From contig JAGXFG010000025.1 of the NCBI GenBank assembly GCA_024637395.1, forward strand, positions 1 to 59,175: a stretch of DNA of 59,175 nucleotides, written 5' to 3'. Below the pieces are notes generated by a model. The model was given only the letters and a program-made list of their open reading frames with translations. It made no database searches and had not been told where the DNA came from. This document shows, in pieces, positions 28,547 through 38,589 of the stretch; the stretch's first letter is position 1, and the number at the start of each line of letters is the position of its first letter. This DNA is from Burkholderiaceae bacterium (GTDB lineage: Bacteria; Pseudomonadota; Gammaproteobacteria; Burkholderiales; Burkholderiaceae_E). The translations under genes were made by a program, and so were the position numbers.

Positions 28547-28704
28547 CGCGTTCTTGGCGCTGGGCGGGCGACCGAATCCCCGAAGCGGGATGGGCGGCAC
28601 TGCGCCGAGGCGTTCATTAAACGCGCATTATAGCTAGCCTTGCCGCTGGCGGGCCGGTCTATGTTGCGCCGAAGCAATGATTTGGCCGGCCCACCAGGGT
28701 GGGG

Positions 28705-29037
28705 TCAGGGATTGAGTTCGCTCTCGGGCTGATCCTTGATCGAGTCATGACCGTGATCCTGGAGCTTGTTCTTGTGCTTGATGACCAGGCGGTCAAGCTT
28801 GTCGATCAAAGCGTCGATTGCAGCGTACATGTCTGCGTTGCTCGACTCCGCAAAGAGGTCCTTGCCGCGGACATGCAGGTTGATTTCGGCCTTGTGGATA
28901 AGTTTGTCTACTGACATCACGACGCTCACGTCGATGACCTGGTCGAAGTGCCGAATGATGCGCTCGAGCTTGCCCTCGACGTAACTGCGCAGCGCGGGAG
29001 TGAGTTCGAGATGATGGCCGCTGATCGATAGATTCAT
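28705..29037 (-). CDS. hpf: Ribosome hibernation promoting factor (short form)
   Basis: 110 residues with a strong ribosome binding site (AAAGGAGGA). [58 protein letters not shown] and [18 protein letters not shown] cover the S30AE domain. There is no C-terminal dimerisation domain, so this is the short HPF that acts with other factors to form 100S ribosomes. It lies directly downstream of rpoN, its usual place. Confidence 0.95.
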   Translation of the reverse strand: MNLSISGHHLELTPALRSYVEGKLERIIRHFDQVIDVSVVMSVDKLIHKAEINLHVRGKDLFAESSNADMYAAIDALIDKLDRLVIKHKNKLQDHGHDSIKDQPESELNP

Positions 29038-29125
29038 GCGCTTCCTCCTTTGGCATTGTTGTAGTGTCGCCCCAGGTCACGGGCCAGGCCGTGCCCGGGG
29101 GTCTTGCATTGGTGCCGCAACTGGG

Positions 29126-30703
29126 TCAAAGAACCTTGCGCTGGGCAACGGGCGGAATCAGCAGGGCTTCGCGGTACTTGGCCACGGTGCGCCGCGCCAC
29201 CACAAACCCCTGCTCCCCGAGCAGGTCTGCGATCTGGCCGTCCGCCAGCGGTCTGGCCGGGTTCTCCGCGGCGATCAGGTCCTGGATCAAGGCCCGGATC
29301 GCGGTACTGGAAGCCGTCCCGCCGCTGTCGGTGCCGACGTGGCTGCCGAAGAAATACTTTAGTTCGAAGGTGCCCCGCGGGGTGAGCATGTACTTGTGGG
29401 TCGTCACCCGCGATACCGTTGATTCGTGCAATTCGAGGAGCTCGGCGATCTCGCGCAGCACCATTGGCTTCATCGCGATCTGGCCATGGGTGAAGAACGC
29501 GCTCTGGCGTTCGACTATCGCCTCGCCAACGCGCAGGATGGTCTCGAATCGCTGATGGACATTCTTGATCAGCCATCGCGCCTCCTGCAGCTGCCCCGAC
29601 ATCGCGCCTTGCGTGCCGCGATGTTGCTTCAAAACCTGAGCATACACTTCATTGATGCGAAGTTTCGGGATGACCTCGTCATTCAGAGTGACAGTCCAGC
29701 CGGAGCGTCCGTGCCGCACGATCAGGTCGGGCACGATGTACACCGGCCGTTCCGCGGCATAGGCTGATCCGGGTCTTGGCGAGAGCGTGCGGATGAAGTT
29801 TTGCGCAGCGCGCAGCGCCTCCTCGTCGCAGTGCAGAACCCGGGCCAGCTTGCTGAAGTTGCCCGCCGCCAGCTCCGGCAGGTAACGCTCGACGATCTCG
29901 CGGGCGATCCCCAGGTACGCCGGTTGCGCCGCGTCCTCGGCCGGGCCGGCGCCGGCATGAAGATGGGTGTCGGCGGCCTCGCGGCTCCTGGCGTCGATCT
30001 GCAGCAGCAGCGATTCCCGCAGGTCGCGCGCACCGACCCCGGGCGGTTCGAAGCTCTGCAGCAGCCGGAGCGCCGTCTGCAGTTCCTCGATCGAGACCCC
30101 GAGTTCCGGCGGCAGCATCTCCAACATCTCTGCGAGGGGGCTATCGAGGAGTCCATCGCCGTCGAGCGATTCGATCAGGCACTCGGTGAGCGCGCGGTCG
30201 CGCGGAGTCGCATTGGTCGTCGCGAGTTGTTCGAGCAGGTGTTCGCGCAGACTCTCGCCCAGGCCGCCCAGTTCGGGGCGCTCGCCAGACTCGCTGTCTT
30301 CGCCGCTGCCGCTGCCTGTGCCCGAACTCCAGTCCGAGACCCGGTCCTCGCCGCCATCTTCGCGACCCTGAAATGCTTCCTCACCGGCGCGCTCGCCGTA
30401 GTCCTCTTCCTGCCTGGCGTCGTCACCGCTGCCGCCTTCAGCGCCTTCCTTGGCGGACGAATCGCGCTCCGGAACAAATTCGGCGGGTTCGGCCCGGCGG
30501 CCGTCCAGTCCGCCGCCGGCGTCGATCCGCACGCTGTCTTCGAAGGGGTCGTCGAGGCGTTCCAAGAGCGGGTTTTCAGCGAGAAAGCCTTCGAGCTCGT
30601 GGCTCAGCTCGAGAGTCGACATCTGCAGCAGGCGAATCGACTGCTGCAGTTGCGGCGTCAGCGTCAGTTGCTGACCGAGCCTGAGCTGGAGCGATGGCTT
30701 CAT
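29126..30703 (-). CDS. rpoN: RNA polymerase sigma-54 factor
   Basis: 525 residues. Region I is Gln-rich (LRLGQQLTLTPQLQQSIRLL, residues 7-26). Region II is a long acidic stretch at about 60-165, longer than in enteric RpoN. The core-binding region and the HTH follow (VLREIAELLELHESTVSRVT), and the RpoN box ARRTVAKYRE lies near the C-terminus. It directs transcription from -24/-12 promoters with enhancer-binding proteins. The start is ATG 30703, with no clear Shine-Dalgarno but a hairpin just upstream. Confidence 0.97.
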   Translation of the reverse strand: MKPSLQLRLGQQLTLTPQLQQSIRLLQMSTLELSHELEGFLAENPLLERLDDPFEDSVRIDAGGGLDGRRAEPAEFVPERDSSAKEGAEGGSGDDARQEEDYGERAGEEAFQGREDGGEDRVSDWSSGTGSGSGEDSESGERPELGGLGESLREHLLEQLATTNATPRDRALTECLIESLDGDGLLDSPLAEMLEMLPPELGVSIEELQTALRLLQSFEPPGVGARDLRESLLLQIDARSREAADTHLHAGAGPAEDAAQPAYLGIAREIVERYLPELAAGNFSKLARVLHCDEEALRAAQNFIRTLSPRPGSAYAAERPVYIVPDLIVRHGRSGWTVTLNDEVIPKLRINEVYAQVLKQHRGTQGAMSGQLQEARWLIKNVHQRFETILRVGEAIVERQSAFFTHGQIAMKPMVLREIAELLELHESTVSRVTTHKYMLTPRGTFELKYFFGSHVGTDSGGTASSTAIRALIQDLIAAENPARPLADGQIADLLGEQGFVVARRTVAKYREALLIPPVAQRKVL

Positions 30704-30706
30704 GCG

Positions 30707-30725
30707 TCTTGCGCTGGACGCAAGA
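30707..30725 (-). promoter_or_regulatory. Hairpin at the rpoN translation start
   Basis: TCTTGCG and CGCAAGA form a perfect 7-bp stem with a five-base loop, ending four bases before the rpoN ATG. It would cover the place where a Shine-Dalgarno sequence normally sits, so it may limit rpoN translation or couple it to lptB. This is a prediction from sequence only. Confidence 0.35.
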
Positions 30726-30757
30726 ATGGCTGGCGAGGGTGAAGATCGCCTGACCGG

Positions 30758-31539
<782 letters not shown>

Positions 31540-31540
<1 letters not shown>

Positions 31541-32175
31541 CAGCGCGGCCCGCTGGTTTGCGGCGTCGAGAGCGACTCCGCGGGCTTGAGTTGCAGCGGC
31601 GCGGCTGGTGTCGCGGTGCCGGGCTGGGGCGGCACCGGCTTGGGCTGGATCACGATCCGGACTCTCCCGCCGGGATTCACGCCGGTGGGCACCTTGGGTC
31701 CGGAGCCGTCGACGGTATAAGAATCATTCTTGCCGTCGTAGACGATCAGCTGGCCGTAGACTTCCTCGGTAACCCGGCCCCGGGTGAGCTTGCGCAACGC
31801 GGCGTTGCTTCGCACCTGGACTATTTCGGTCCTGCCGTCGTAGTCGATTTCCTGGCCGGAAGCCTCGATGAATTCCTCGACGCCGTCGCGCTTCTGGCGA
31901 AAGCTGGCCGGACTTCCGCCGGTCATGCCGCGCTGGCTTCCCGCCGCGTCCTGGCGCAGGACCATTCTGTCGCCGCGAATCGTGATCGTGCCCTTGGTCG
32001 CGACCACGTTACCGGTGAAGGTCGCGATCTGCTTGGAATCGTCGTACGACAAGCGGTCGGACTCGATCTGCAGCGGCTTGTCGCGATCGGCGCGCTCGGC
32101 GAACGCCGGCCCCCCGGCTGTGGCCGCAATGAGTGCGGTGGCAGCAAGAAAGCGCAGGAAATGGGGCGCGGACAT
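31540..32175 (-). CDS. lptA: LPS transport periplasmic protein LptA
   Basis: 211 residues with a signal peptide ending at AFA (residue 26). The mature part starts with ERADRDKPLQIESDRLSYDD. The OstA-like strands follow (IATFTGNVVATKGTITIRGD, FIEASGQEIDYDGRTEIVQV). A Pro-rich C-terminus (PQPGTATPAAPLQ) is an extension beyond the fold. LptA forms the periplasmic bridge between LptC and LptD. It lies four bases downstream of lptC. Confidence 0.93.
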
Positions 32176-32179
32176 GGGC

Positions 32180-32776
32180 TTAGCTCGGGGGTTGGGTGGG
32201 CTGCCAGTAGCCGCGCACTCTTGAATCGAGCCGGAGTTGGCGCGATGAATTATCGAATTCCATGCCGACGCCCGTCAAGCTGGTGGTGCCGCGCCTGATT
32301 TCCACGGGATAGGTGGTGTGCGCGATCCCGGTCTTGGTCGAGAGCACGATCACTTCCGATTTGACCACCAGCTCGGGGTCGGCCGCGCTGGCGCGGCGAG
32401 TCAGGACCACCCCACCACTCAGTTCGGTCTCGTCTCCCTGGGCGTCAGTGCTGCCGCTTTTCGCGCGCAACTCGACCTGCGGCCGCGCGCTGTCGAGACT
32501 GACCATCCGGGGTTCGGTGAACTGGTTGCTCCCGTCGTCGGGATAGTGAACCATGCGCTCTGCCGAAAGACGGAATGCCGGTTCGCCGAGTTCATTGACC
32601 TTGGTAAGAACCAGGCCGTCGACGAAGTAGTCCGGTTCGTGGGTGATCTTGCGCGTCCCGGCCGGCTCGCCACGGTCAGATGCAAATTCGGCCAGGAAAT
32701 AGCTCCCGCCCGCCAGAATCAGCAGCAGGACTATCGAGATCCCCGCTGCCAGCCGGTCCTCGGTGCGGCCCTTCAC
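32180..32776 (-). CDS. lptC: LPS export protein LptC
   Basis: 198 residues, with a single N-terminal membrane anchor at about 11-30 (GISIVLLLILAGGSYFLAEF). The periplasmic part contains DYFVDGLVLTKVNELGEPAF and VEIRRGTTSLTGVGMEFDNS, the usual end of the LptC jellyroll. It passes LPS from LptB2FG to LptA. The GTG start overlaps the kdsC stop by four bases (GTGA). Confidence 0.92.
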   Translation of the reverse strand: MKGRTEDRLAAGISIVLLLILAGGSYFLAEFASDRGEPAGTRKITHEPDYFVDGLVLTKVNELGEPAFRLSAERMVHYPDDGSNQFTEPRMVSLDSARPQVELRAKSGSTDAQGDETELSGGVVLTRRASAADPELVVKSEVIVLSTKTGIAHTTYPVEIRRGTTSLTGVGMEFDNSSRQLRLDSRVRGYWQPTQPPS

Positions 32777-33348
32777 GTTGTGCCGCTTCCGGGCGCCGGC
32801 GGCGCTCCGTAACTAACCAGCAGCTCGTCCCACTGGCCCTTCGCACGGAGGACGAATTCGGCCAGTTCGCGCACCGCGCCCGCGCCGGGCGGCAGGGTCG
32901 AGACCCAGTGTGCCCGGGCTCGGATCTCGGCCGGCGCCCCGGCGACGGTTGCGCCAAAGCCCGCTTGGGACATGGCCGCGAGGTCCGGCCAGTCATCGCC
33001 GACGAAACCGCAGTGGGCCGGGGGCACGCCAAAACGCTCTCCCAGTTCGCGCATCGTTGCCGCCTTGTCGTGGGCGCCCTGGATCACGGCGTCGAAACCG
33101 AGCTCGGCGGCGCGCAGCGCGACGATGTTCGATTCGCGGCCGGTGACGATCGCGACCCGGATGCCGGCGCGACGCAGCAGCGTCAGCCCGAAACCGTCGC
33201 GCACCGAGAATGCCTTCATCGCTTCGCCGGCGGGCCCGATATATATCCTGCCGTCGGTCAGGGTGCCGTCGACATCGAACCCGATCAATGCCAGTGTCGA
33301 GGCGCGGCGCTCGGCCTCAGCCAGGTTGGGGGCGGTGGCCGCGTTCAT
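32773..33348 (-). CDS. kdsC: Kdo-8-phosphate phosphatase
   Basis: 191 residues. A HAD phosphatase with the nucleophile motif FDVDGTLTDGRIYIG near residues 24-38, AIVTGRESNIVALRAAELG in motif II, and GFVGDDWPDLAAMSQAGFG as motifs III-IV. It releases phosphate from Kdo-8-P to give Kdo for lipid A-core. The C1 type lacks a cap domain, and the length fits. It is coupled to kdsD by a one-base overlap. Confidence 0.94.
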   Translation of the reverse strand: MNAATAPNLAEAERRASTLALIGFDVDGTLTDGRIYIGPAGEAMKAFSVRDGFGLTLLRRAGIRVAIVTGRESNIVALRAAELGFDAVIQGAHDKAATMRELGERFGVPPAHCGFVGDDWPDLAAMSQAGFGATVAGAPAEIRARAHWVSTLPPGAGAVRELAEFVLRAKGQWDELLVSYGAPPAPGSGTT

Positions 33349-34340
33349 CAGACGACCTTGGCGCTCAGCAGGTCGTGGATGTGCAGCGCGCCGACCAGCT
33401 TTCCCGCGCCGTCGACGACCAGCAACTGGCTCACCAGCCGCTCTTCCATCCGGCGCACTGCCTCGACCGCGAGGGCCTCGGCCTCGATGGTCACGGGCTG
33501 ACGGCTCATCACGTCGCTCACGGTCGCGGTGCGCGGGTCATCGCCGTGCTCGAGGAAGCGGCGCAGGTCGCCGTCGGTGAAGATGCCCACGAGTTGCCCG
33601 GCGGCGTCGAGGACGGCGGTCATTCCCATGCGCTTGCGGGTGATTTCGAGCACCGCATCGACCAGTCGCGCGTCGGATCCGACTACCGGCAGGTTGGCGC
33701 CGCTGCGCATCACGTCGCCGACGTGGGTGAGCAGCGCCCGTCCGAGGGTGCCGCCGGGGTGCGACAGTGCGAAATCGTCGGGGCCGAAGCCGCGCGCCTC
33801 GAGAAGGGCCACAGCGAGCGCGTCACCGAGCGCAAGCATGGCCGTAGTGCTCGCCGTCGGGGCGAGGTTCAAGGGGCAGGCCTCGCGATCGACCGCCGCG
33901 TTGAGGTGGACGTCGGCAAGCCGGGCCAGCTCCGATCCCGGGTTGCCCGTGACAGCGACCAGCCGCGCGCCCGAGCGCTTGATCAGCGGCACGATGTTCA
34001 GCAACTCGGCGGTAGTACCGGAATTCGACAGCGCGATCACGACGTCGTCGCGGGTAACCATTCCGAGGTCGCCGTGGCTGGCTTCGCCGGCATGGACGAA
34101 GAACGCCGGGGTTCCGGTCGAGGCCAGCGTCGCCGCGATCTTGCGCCCGATGTGGCCCGACTTGCCGATTCCGCTGACCACCACCCGCCCGGCACATCCC
34201 AGGATCAGGCGGCAGGCGTCGGCAAAGGATGAGTCGATTCTGCTGGCGAGCGCCGCCACGGCATCGGATTCGATGCGCAGCACTGTTACCGCCCGCGAGA
34301 GCAGCTTTTCAGTATCCACGTCAGGAGTGCTTTTGTTCAC
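33348..34340 (-). CDS. kdsD: Arabinose-5-phosphate isomerase
   Basis: 330 residues. The SIS domain (about 35-175) has VVVSGIGKSGHIGRKIAATL, FFVHAGEASHGDLGMVT, ALSNSGTTAELLNIVPLIKR and ACPLNLAPTASTTAMLALGD. Two CBS domains fill the C-terminal half (IFTDGDLRRFLEHGDDPRT). It converts ribulose 5-phosphate to arabinose 5-phosphate, the first step to Kdo. The start is a GTG with no Shine-Dalgarno. It is the first gene of a run that reaches rapZ, and is divergent from the Kef-type gene. Confidence 0.95.
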   Translation of the reverse strand: MNKSTPDVDTEKLLSRAVTVLRIESDAVAALASRIDSSFADACRLILGCAGRVVVSGIGKSGHIGRKIAATLASTGTPAFFVHAGEASHGDLGMVTRDDVVIALSNSGTTAELLNIVPLIKRSGARLVAVTGNPGSELARLADVHLNAAVDREACPLNLAPTASTTAMLALGDALAVALLEARGFGPDDFALSHPGGTLGRALLTHVGDVMRSGANLPVVGSDARLVDAVLEITRKRMGMTAVLDAAGQLVGIFTDGDLRRFLEHGDDPRTATVSDVMSRQPVTIEAEALAVEAVRRMEERLVSQLLVVDGAGKLVGALHIHDLLSAKVV

Positions 34341-34385
34341 GGCGTCGAGTATATATATGCGCTAGCGCAATCTTCCACCCCGACC
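34341..34385. promoter_or_regulatory. Divergent promoter region kdsD/kef with palindrome
   Basis: 45 bases between two divergent starts. It contains the perfect palindrome TGCGCTAGCGCA (34358-34369) beside a TATATATAT run. On the minus strand TATACT (34353-34348) is a good -10 box, only about seven bases from the kdsD GTG. The core GCGCTAGCGC recurs upstream of petA (54425-54434). Confidence 0.4.
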
Positions 34386-36383
34386 ATGCTATCAGCACTC
34401 GAACTCACGCTGGTTCTTTTGAGCGCCGCGGTTATCGCCGTGGTGGCGCTGCGCGCGGTCGGGCTGCCTCCGCTGGTTGCCTATCTGGCCGTCGGGGTAG
34501 TGCTCGGCCCGCACGCCGCCGACCTGGCGGCCAATACAGCGGCGGTGCATGGACTGGCCGAGATCGGGGTGGTGTTCCTGATGTTCTCGCTCGGGCTGGA
34601 ATTCAGCCTGCCCAAACTGTTGACGCTGCGCCGGCACGTGTTCGGGCTGGGTGCGGCGCAGGTCGGGTCGACGCTGGTGCTGACGGTCCTGGCGTTGCTG
34701 CTGCTGCCGGCGGTCGCCAGCAAGTGGTTGTTTCCGGGCGGAATTGACTGGCGCGGCGCGGTGGCGCTCGGTGGCGCCGTGGCAATGTCATCGACTGCGC
34801 TGGTGATCAAGCTGCTCTCCGAGCGGCGCGAACTCGAGACCGAGCACGGCAAGCGGGTGTTCAGCGTGCTGTTGTTCCAGGACCTGGCGGTCATTCCGCT
34901 GCTGATCCTGATCCCGGCGCTGAACAGCGGCGACCAATGGTGGCAGGGCATGGTGCTGGCGGTGGTGAAGGCCACGATCCTGCTGGTGCTGCTGCTGCGC
35001 TTCGGGCCGCCGCTGATGCGCCGCTGGTTCAGCATGGTGGCGCGGCAACGCTCCCATGAACTGTTCACCCTCAATGTGTTGCTGGCGACGCTGCTCTTCG
35101 CCTGGCTGACCAAGATGGCGGGGCTATCGATGGAACTGGGGGCATTCGTGGCCGGCATGCTGATCGCCGAGACCGAGTTCCGCTATCAGGTCGAGGAAGA
35201 CATCAAGCCCTACCGCGACGTGCTGCTGGGCCTGTTCTTCATAACGATCGGCATGCAGCTCAACCTGCGGGTAGTGCTGGAGTCCTGGGAACAGGTGCTG
35301 TTGCTCCTGACGGTGCCGGTTATCGTCAAGTTCTTCCTCGTCGCCGGTCTGGTGCGCGGCTTCGGCGGGACGCCGGGAGTCGCGGTTCGCACCGGCATCT
35401 GGCTGGCGCAGGCCGGCGAGTTCGGTTTCGTGCTGCTCACCCAGGCTCTGGGTGCGACGCTGTTGGGCAGCGAGGCGGTCCAGCCGGCGCTGGCCGCGAT
35501 GCTGCTGTCCCTGATGGTCAGCCCGCTGCTGATTGCCCAGGCCAACCGGATTGCCTTGCGCACCACTGCCCAGGAATGGCTGCAGCGCTCGTTGCAGATC
35601 CAGAAGATCGCCAGCTCCAGCCTGGCGCGCAGCAAGCACGTGCTGATCGCCGGCTACGGGCGCTCGGGGCAGGGCCTGGCCCACGTGCTCGAGGCCGAGA
35701 AGGTCCCTTATCTCGCGCTGGACCTGGACTCCGACCGGGTCCACGAGGCTGCGGCGGGGGGGGAATCGGTGGTCTACGGCGACGCGACCCGGCGCGATGC
35801 GCTGGTCGCGGCCGGGGTGCACCGGGCGCGCGCTCTGGTGATCACGTTCGGCGAAGTGCCTGATTCCCTTAAGCTTCTGGCGGTGGTCGGCGACCTGGCG
35901 CCGCAGTTGCCGGTGCTGGTGCGGGCGGCCAGCGAGAGCGATATCGAACGGTTGCGGGCCGCCGGGGCGACCGAAGTGGTGCCCGAGATCGCCGAGGGCA
36001 GCCTGATGCTGGCCTCGCACGCCCTGGCGCTGGCGGGAATTCCGGCCAGCCGGGTGATGCAGCGGCTGGGCACGGTGCGTCACGAACGCTACGCGATCCT
36101 GCGCGGCTTCTTCCATGGCGCCGACGACCATGAACATGAATCGATCGAGCAGGAGCACCTGCACCTGCACGCCGTCGGGCTGCATGCCGACAGCGCCGCC
36201 ATCGGGCGCGCGATCGGCGAGATCAAGCTCGCCGGCGCCCGGATCACGGCGGTAGTGCGCGCGCAGGGCCGGCTGCTGACGCCGCCGCCGGAGCTGGTGC
36301 TTGAGGTCGGTGACACGGTGGTGCTCTCGGGCACCGTCGACCAGGTGGGCGCTGCCGAGGCCGGGCTGCTGGGCAGCGGTTAG
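34386..36383 (+). CDS. Kef/YbaL-type CPA2 cation:proton antiporter
   Basis: 665 residues. The first 385 or so contain about 12-13 membrane segments of the Na+/H+ exchanger domain (LPPLVAYLAVGVVLGPHA, MFSLGLEFSLPKLLTLRR, VFSVLLFQDLAVIPLLIL). An RCK/TrkA-N domain follows with the nucleotide-binding VLIAGYGRSGQGLAHVLE near residue 420. A TrkA-C domain ends the protein (LVLEVGDTVVLSGTVDQVG). It probably exchanges K+ (or Na+) for H+ under NAD(H) control. No KefG/KefF ancillary gene is adjacent. It is found beside kdsD in many betaproteobacteria. Confidence 0.88.
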   Translation: MLSALELTLVLLSAAVIAVVALRAVGLPPLVAYLAVGVVLGPHAADLAANTAAVHGLAEIGVVFLMFSLGLEFSLPKLLTLRRHVFGLGAAQVGSTLVLTVLALLLLPAVASKWLFPGGIDWRGAVALGGAVAMSSTALVIKLLSERRELETEHGKRVFSVLLFQDLAVIPLLILIPALNSGDQWWQGMVLAVVKATILLVLLLRFGPPLMRRWFSMVARQRSHELFTLNVLLATLLFAWLTKMAGLSMELGAFVAGMLIAETEFRYQVEEDIKPYRDVLLGLFFITIGMQLNLRVVLESWEQVLLLLTVPVIVKFFLVAGLVRGFGGTPGVAVRTGIWLAQAGEFGFVLLTQALGATLLGSEAVQPALAAMLLSLMVSPLLIAQANRIALRTTAQEWLQRSLQIQKIASSSLARSKHVLIAGYGRSGQGLAHVLEAEKVPYLALDLDSDRVHEAAAGGESVVYGDATRRDALVAAGVHRARALVITFGEVPDSLKLLAVVGDLAPQLPVLVRAASESDIERLRAAGATEVVPEIAEGSLMLASHALALAGIPASRVMQRLGTVRHERYAILRGFFHGADDHEHESIEQEHLHLHAVGLHADSAAIGRAIGEIKLAGARITAVVRAQGRLLTPPPELVLEVGDTVVLSGTVDQVGAAEAGLLGSG

Positions 36384-36417
36384 GCCGGGGAGAGGCGGTC
36401 AAAAAGCCCGCTCCCGC

Positions 36418-36433
36418 ATACCCACGTGGGTAT
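36418..36433. promoter_or_regulatory. Perfect 16-bp palindrome upstream of the mla operon
   Basis: ATACCCACGTGGGTAT reads the same on both strands. It lies 35 bases after the Kef-type gene stop and 41 bases before the mlaF ATG. A TACAAT -10-like box follows at 36461-36466. It may be an operator for a dimeric regulator. An alternative in-frame GTG start of mlaF (36426) falls inside it, another reason to prefer the ATG. Confidence 0.4.
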
Positions 36434-36473
36434 ACAGGCAATCTCTGCTTGGCACGGATACAATCGACACCTC

Positions 36474-37316
36474 ATGCACGATCATGGCGGCATCGCCAAC
36501 GAGAGGGATCCCGGAGTGGACGAAGGCGACTTCCTGTTCCTCGACAAGGTCCGTTTTGGTTATGGCGAACGGACCATACTCAAGGACGTTTCCGCGCGTT
36601 TCCGGCGGGGCTCGGTCACGGCCCTGATGGGCGGCTCCGGTTCTGGCAAGACCACACTGCTGCGGCTCATCGGCGGGCAGTTGCGGCCGTCGAAGGGCCG
36701 GGTGGTCTTCGACGGCCACGACATCCCGCTGCTGGGGCAGGATGATCTCTATGCGCTGCGCCGGCGCATGGGCATGCTGTTTCAGTTCGGAGCGCTGTTC
36801 ACTGACCTGAGCGTTTTCGAAAACGTTGCCTTTCCGCTGCGCGAGCACACCGCGTTGTCGGAGGAGCTGGTCCGGGACCTGGTATTGCTCAAGCTCGAAG
36901 CGGTCGGATTGCGGGGTGCGGCGCAGCTGATGCCGGCGGAGATCTCGGGCGGGATGGCCAGGCGGGTGGCGTTGGCCCGGGCGATCGTCCTCGACCCCCC
37001 GCTGCTGCTCTACGACGAACCGTTCTCGGGGCTTGACCCGATCTCGCTGGGAACGATCGCGCAATTGATCCGGCGACTCAATGATGCGCTGGGTGCGACC
37101 ACGGTCCTGGTGAGCCATGACGTCCAGGAGTCCTTCGAGATTGCCGACTACGTCTACATGCTCGGTGACGGGACAGTCCTGGGCCACGGCACCCCGGAGC
37201 AGTTGTGGGCTTCGGAAGATCCGCGCGTGCTCCAGTTCCTGCACGGGCGCAAGGACGGCCCGGTGGCATTCCACTACCCCGCGCCGCAGCTGGCGAGCGA
37301 GCTGGGGCTGCGCTGA
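36474..37316 (+). CDS. mlaF: Mla phospholipid transporter ATPase
   Basis: 280 residues from ATG 36474; in-frame GTGs lie at 36426 and further inside. Walker [18 protein letters not shown]-loop [20 protein letters not shown], signature [16 protein letters not shown] and Walker [15 protein letters not shown] are present. [15 protein letters not shown] is characteristic of MlaF/Ttg2A ATPases. Together with MlaE, D, C, B and A it moves phospholipids between outer and inner membranes. The stop overlaps the mlaE start by one base. Confidence 0.95.
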   Translation: MHDHGGIANERDPGVDEGDFLFLDKVRFGYGERTILKDVSARFRRGSVTALMGGSGSGKTTLLRLIGGQLRPSKGRVVFDGHDIPLLGQDDLYALRRRMGMLFQFGALFTDLSVFENVAFPLREHTALSEELVRDLVLLKLEAVGLRGAAQLMPAEISGGMARRVALARAIVLDPPLLLYDEPFSGLDPISLGTIAQLIRRLNDALGATTVLVSHDVQESFEIADYVYMLGDGTVLGHGTPEQLWASEDPRVLQFLHGRKDGPVAFHYPAPQLASELGLR

Positions 37317-38098
37317 TGGCTGCCAACCGACTCGAACGCCTTGGGGGGGCGACGCGGGAGATCCTGACGACCACCGGGCTGGCGGCGCGTTTTTTCGTGC
37401 GCCTGTGCGTGCTGGCATTCAGCGCGTTGCGCCGCCCCCGACTGATAATCGACCAGATCCATTTCGTCGCCAACTACTCGCTGCCGATCATCCTGGTCTC
37501 GGGGCTGTTTGTCGGTTTCGTGCTGGGGTTGCAGGGCTACTACACCCTGCAGCGCTACGGCTCCGAACAGGCACTGGGGTTGCTGGTGGCGTTGTCGCTG
37601 GTGCGTGAACTCGGACCGGTCGTCGCCGCTCTGCTCTTTGCGGGGCGCGCGGGGACCTCGCTGACCGCCGAGATCGGGCTGATGAAGGCGGGCGAGCAAT
37701 TGGCGGCGATGGAAATGATGGCGGTCGACCCGATGTCCCGGGTGCTGGCGCCGCGCTTCGTCGCGGTTCTGGTTTCATTGCCACTGCTGGCGGCACTCTT
37801 TTCGGCGGTCGGCGTATTGGGCGGTTACCTGGTCGGGGTGCAACTGATCGGCGTTGACTCCGGCGCGTTCTGGTCGCAGATGCAAAATGGCGTGGACGTC
37901 TTCTCGGACGTCGGCAACGGCGTCATCAAGAGCGTGGTGTTCGGGTTCATATGCGGCTTCACGGCGCTGTTTGTTGGCTACGAGGCCCGACCGACACCTG
38001 AAGGGGTGGCGCGGGCAACGACGACGACCGTAGTGGCGTCGTCACTGGCAGTACTGGGGTTCGACTTCCTGCTGACTGCGATGATGTTCGGCACCTGA
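37316..38098 (+). CDS. mlaE: Mla phospholipid transporter permease
   Basis: 260 residues with about five or six membrane segments. Conserved parts are [60 protein letters not shown] and [20 protein letters not shown], the MlaE/YrbE permease family. It overlaps mlaF by one base and is followed by mlaD after 23 bases. Confidence 0.96.
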   Translation: MAANRLERLGGATREILTTTGLAARFFVRLCVLAFSALRRPRLIIDQIHFVANYSLPIILVSGLFVGFVLGLQGYYTLQRYGSEQALGLLVALSLVRELGPVVAALLFAGRAGTSLTAEIGLMKAGEQLAAMEMMAVDPMSRVLAPRFVAVLVSLPLLAALFSAVGVLGGYLVGVQLIGVDSGAFWSQMQNGVDVFSDVGNGVIKSVVFGFICGFTALFVGYEARPTPEGVARATTTTVVASSLAVLGFDFLLTAMMFGT

Positions 38099-38121
38099 GC
38101 CGGAAAGGATTCACGACTATC

Positions 38122-38589
38122 ATGAACCGAAAGACGACTGACACACTGGTGGGCCTGTTCGTAATGCTGGGGCTGGCGGCGCTGCTCTTCCTGGCGCTCA
38201 AGGCCGGCAATCTCGCCAGCTTTACCTTCACCCGGGGCTACGAGGTCCAGGCCCTCTTCGACAACATCGGCGGCCTCAAGGTGCGGGCACCGGTCAAGAG
38301 TGCCGGGGTGGTGGTCGGGCGGGTAAGCGAGATCAATTTCGACGACAAGCGTTTCAGGGCCAGCGTCATGATCGAACTCGACCCGCGCTTCTCGTTTCCC
38401 AAGGATACGTCGGCCAAGATCCTCACCTCGGGATTGCTGGGCGAGCAGTACATCGGGCTGGAAGGAGGTGGCGATGTCGCCAACCTCAAGGCTGGTGACC
38501 GCATTACCATGACCCAGTCGGCGGTGGTGCTGGAGAATCTGATCGGCCAATTCCTCTATGGGAAGGCGGCGGAAGGAGGTTCCAAGTGA
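38122..38589 (+). CDS. mlaD: Mla system MCE-domain protein
   Basis: 155 residues with one N-terminal membrane anchor (LVGLFVMLGLAALLFLALKA, residues 9-28). The single MCE domain shows DNIGGLKVRAPVKSAGVVVG and a later LLGEQYIGLEGGGD. It forms the hexameric periplasmic ring that receives lipid from MlaC. Its stop overlaps the GTG start of mlaA (GTGA). Confidence 0.95.
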   Translation: MNRKTTDTLVGLFVMLGLAALLFLALKAGNLASFTFTRGYEVQALFDNIGGLKVRAPVKSAGVVVGRVSEINFDDKRFRASVMIELDPRFSFPKDTSAKILTSGLLGEQYIGLEGGGDVANLKAGDRITMTQSAVVLENLIGQFLYGKAAEGGSK

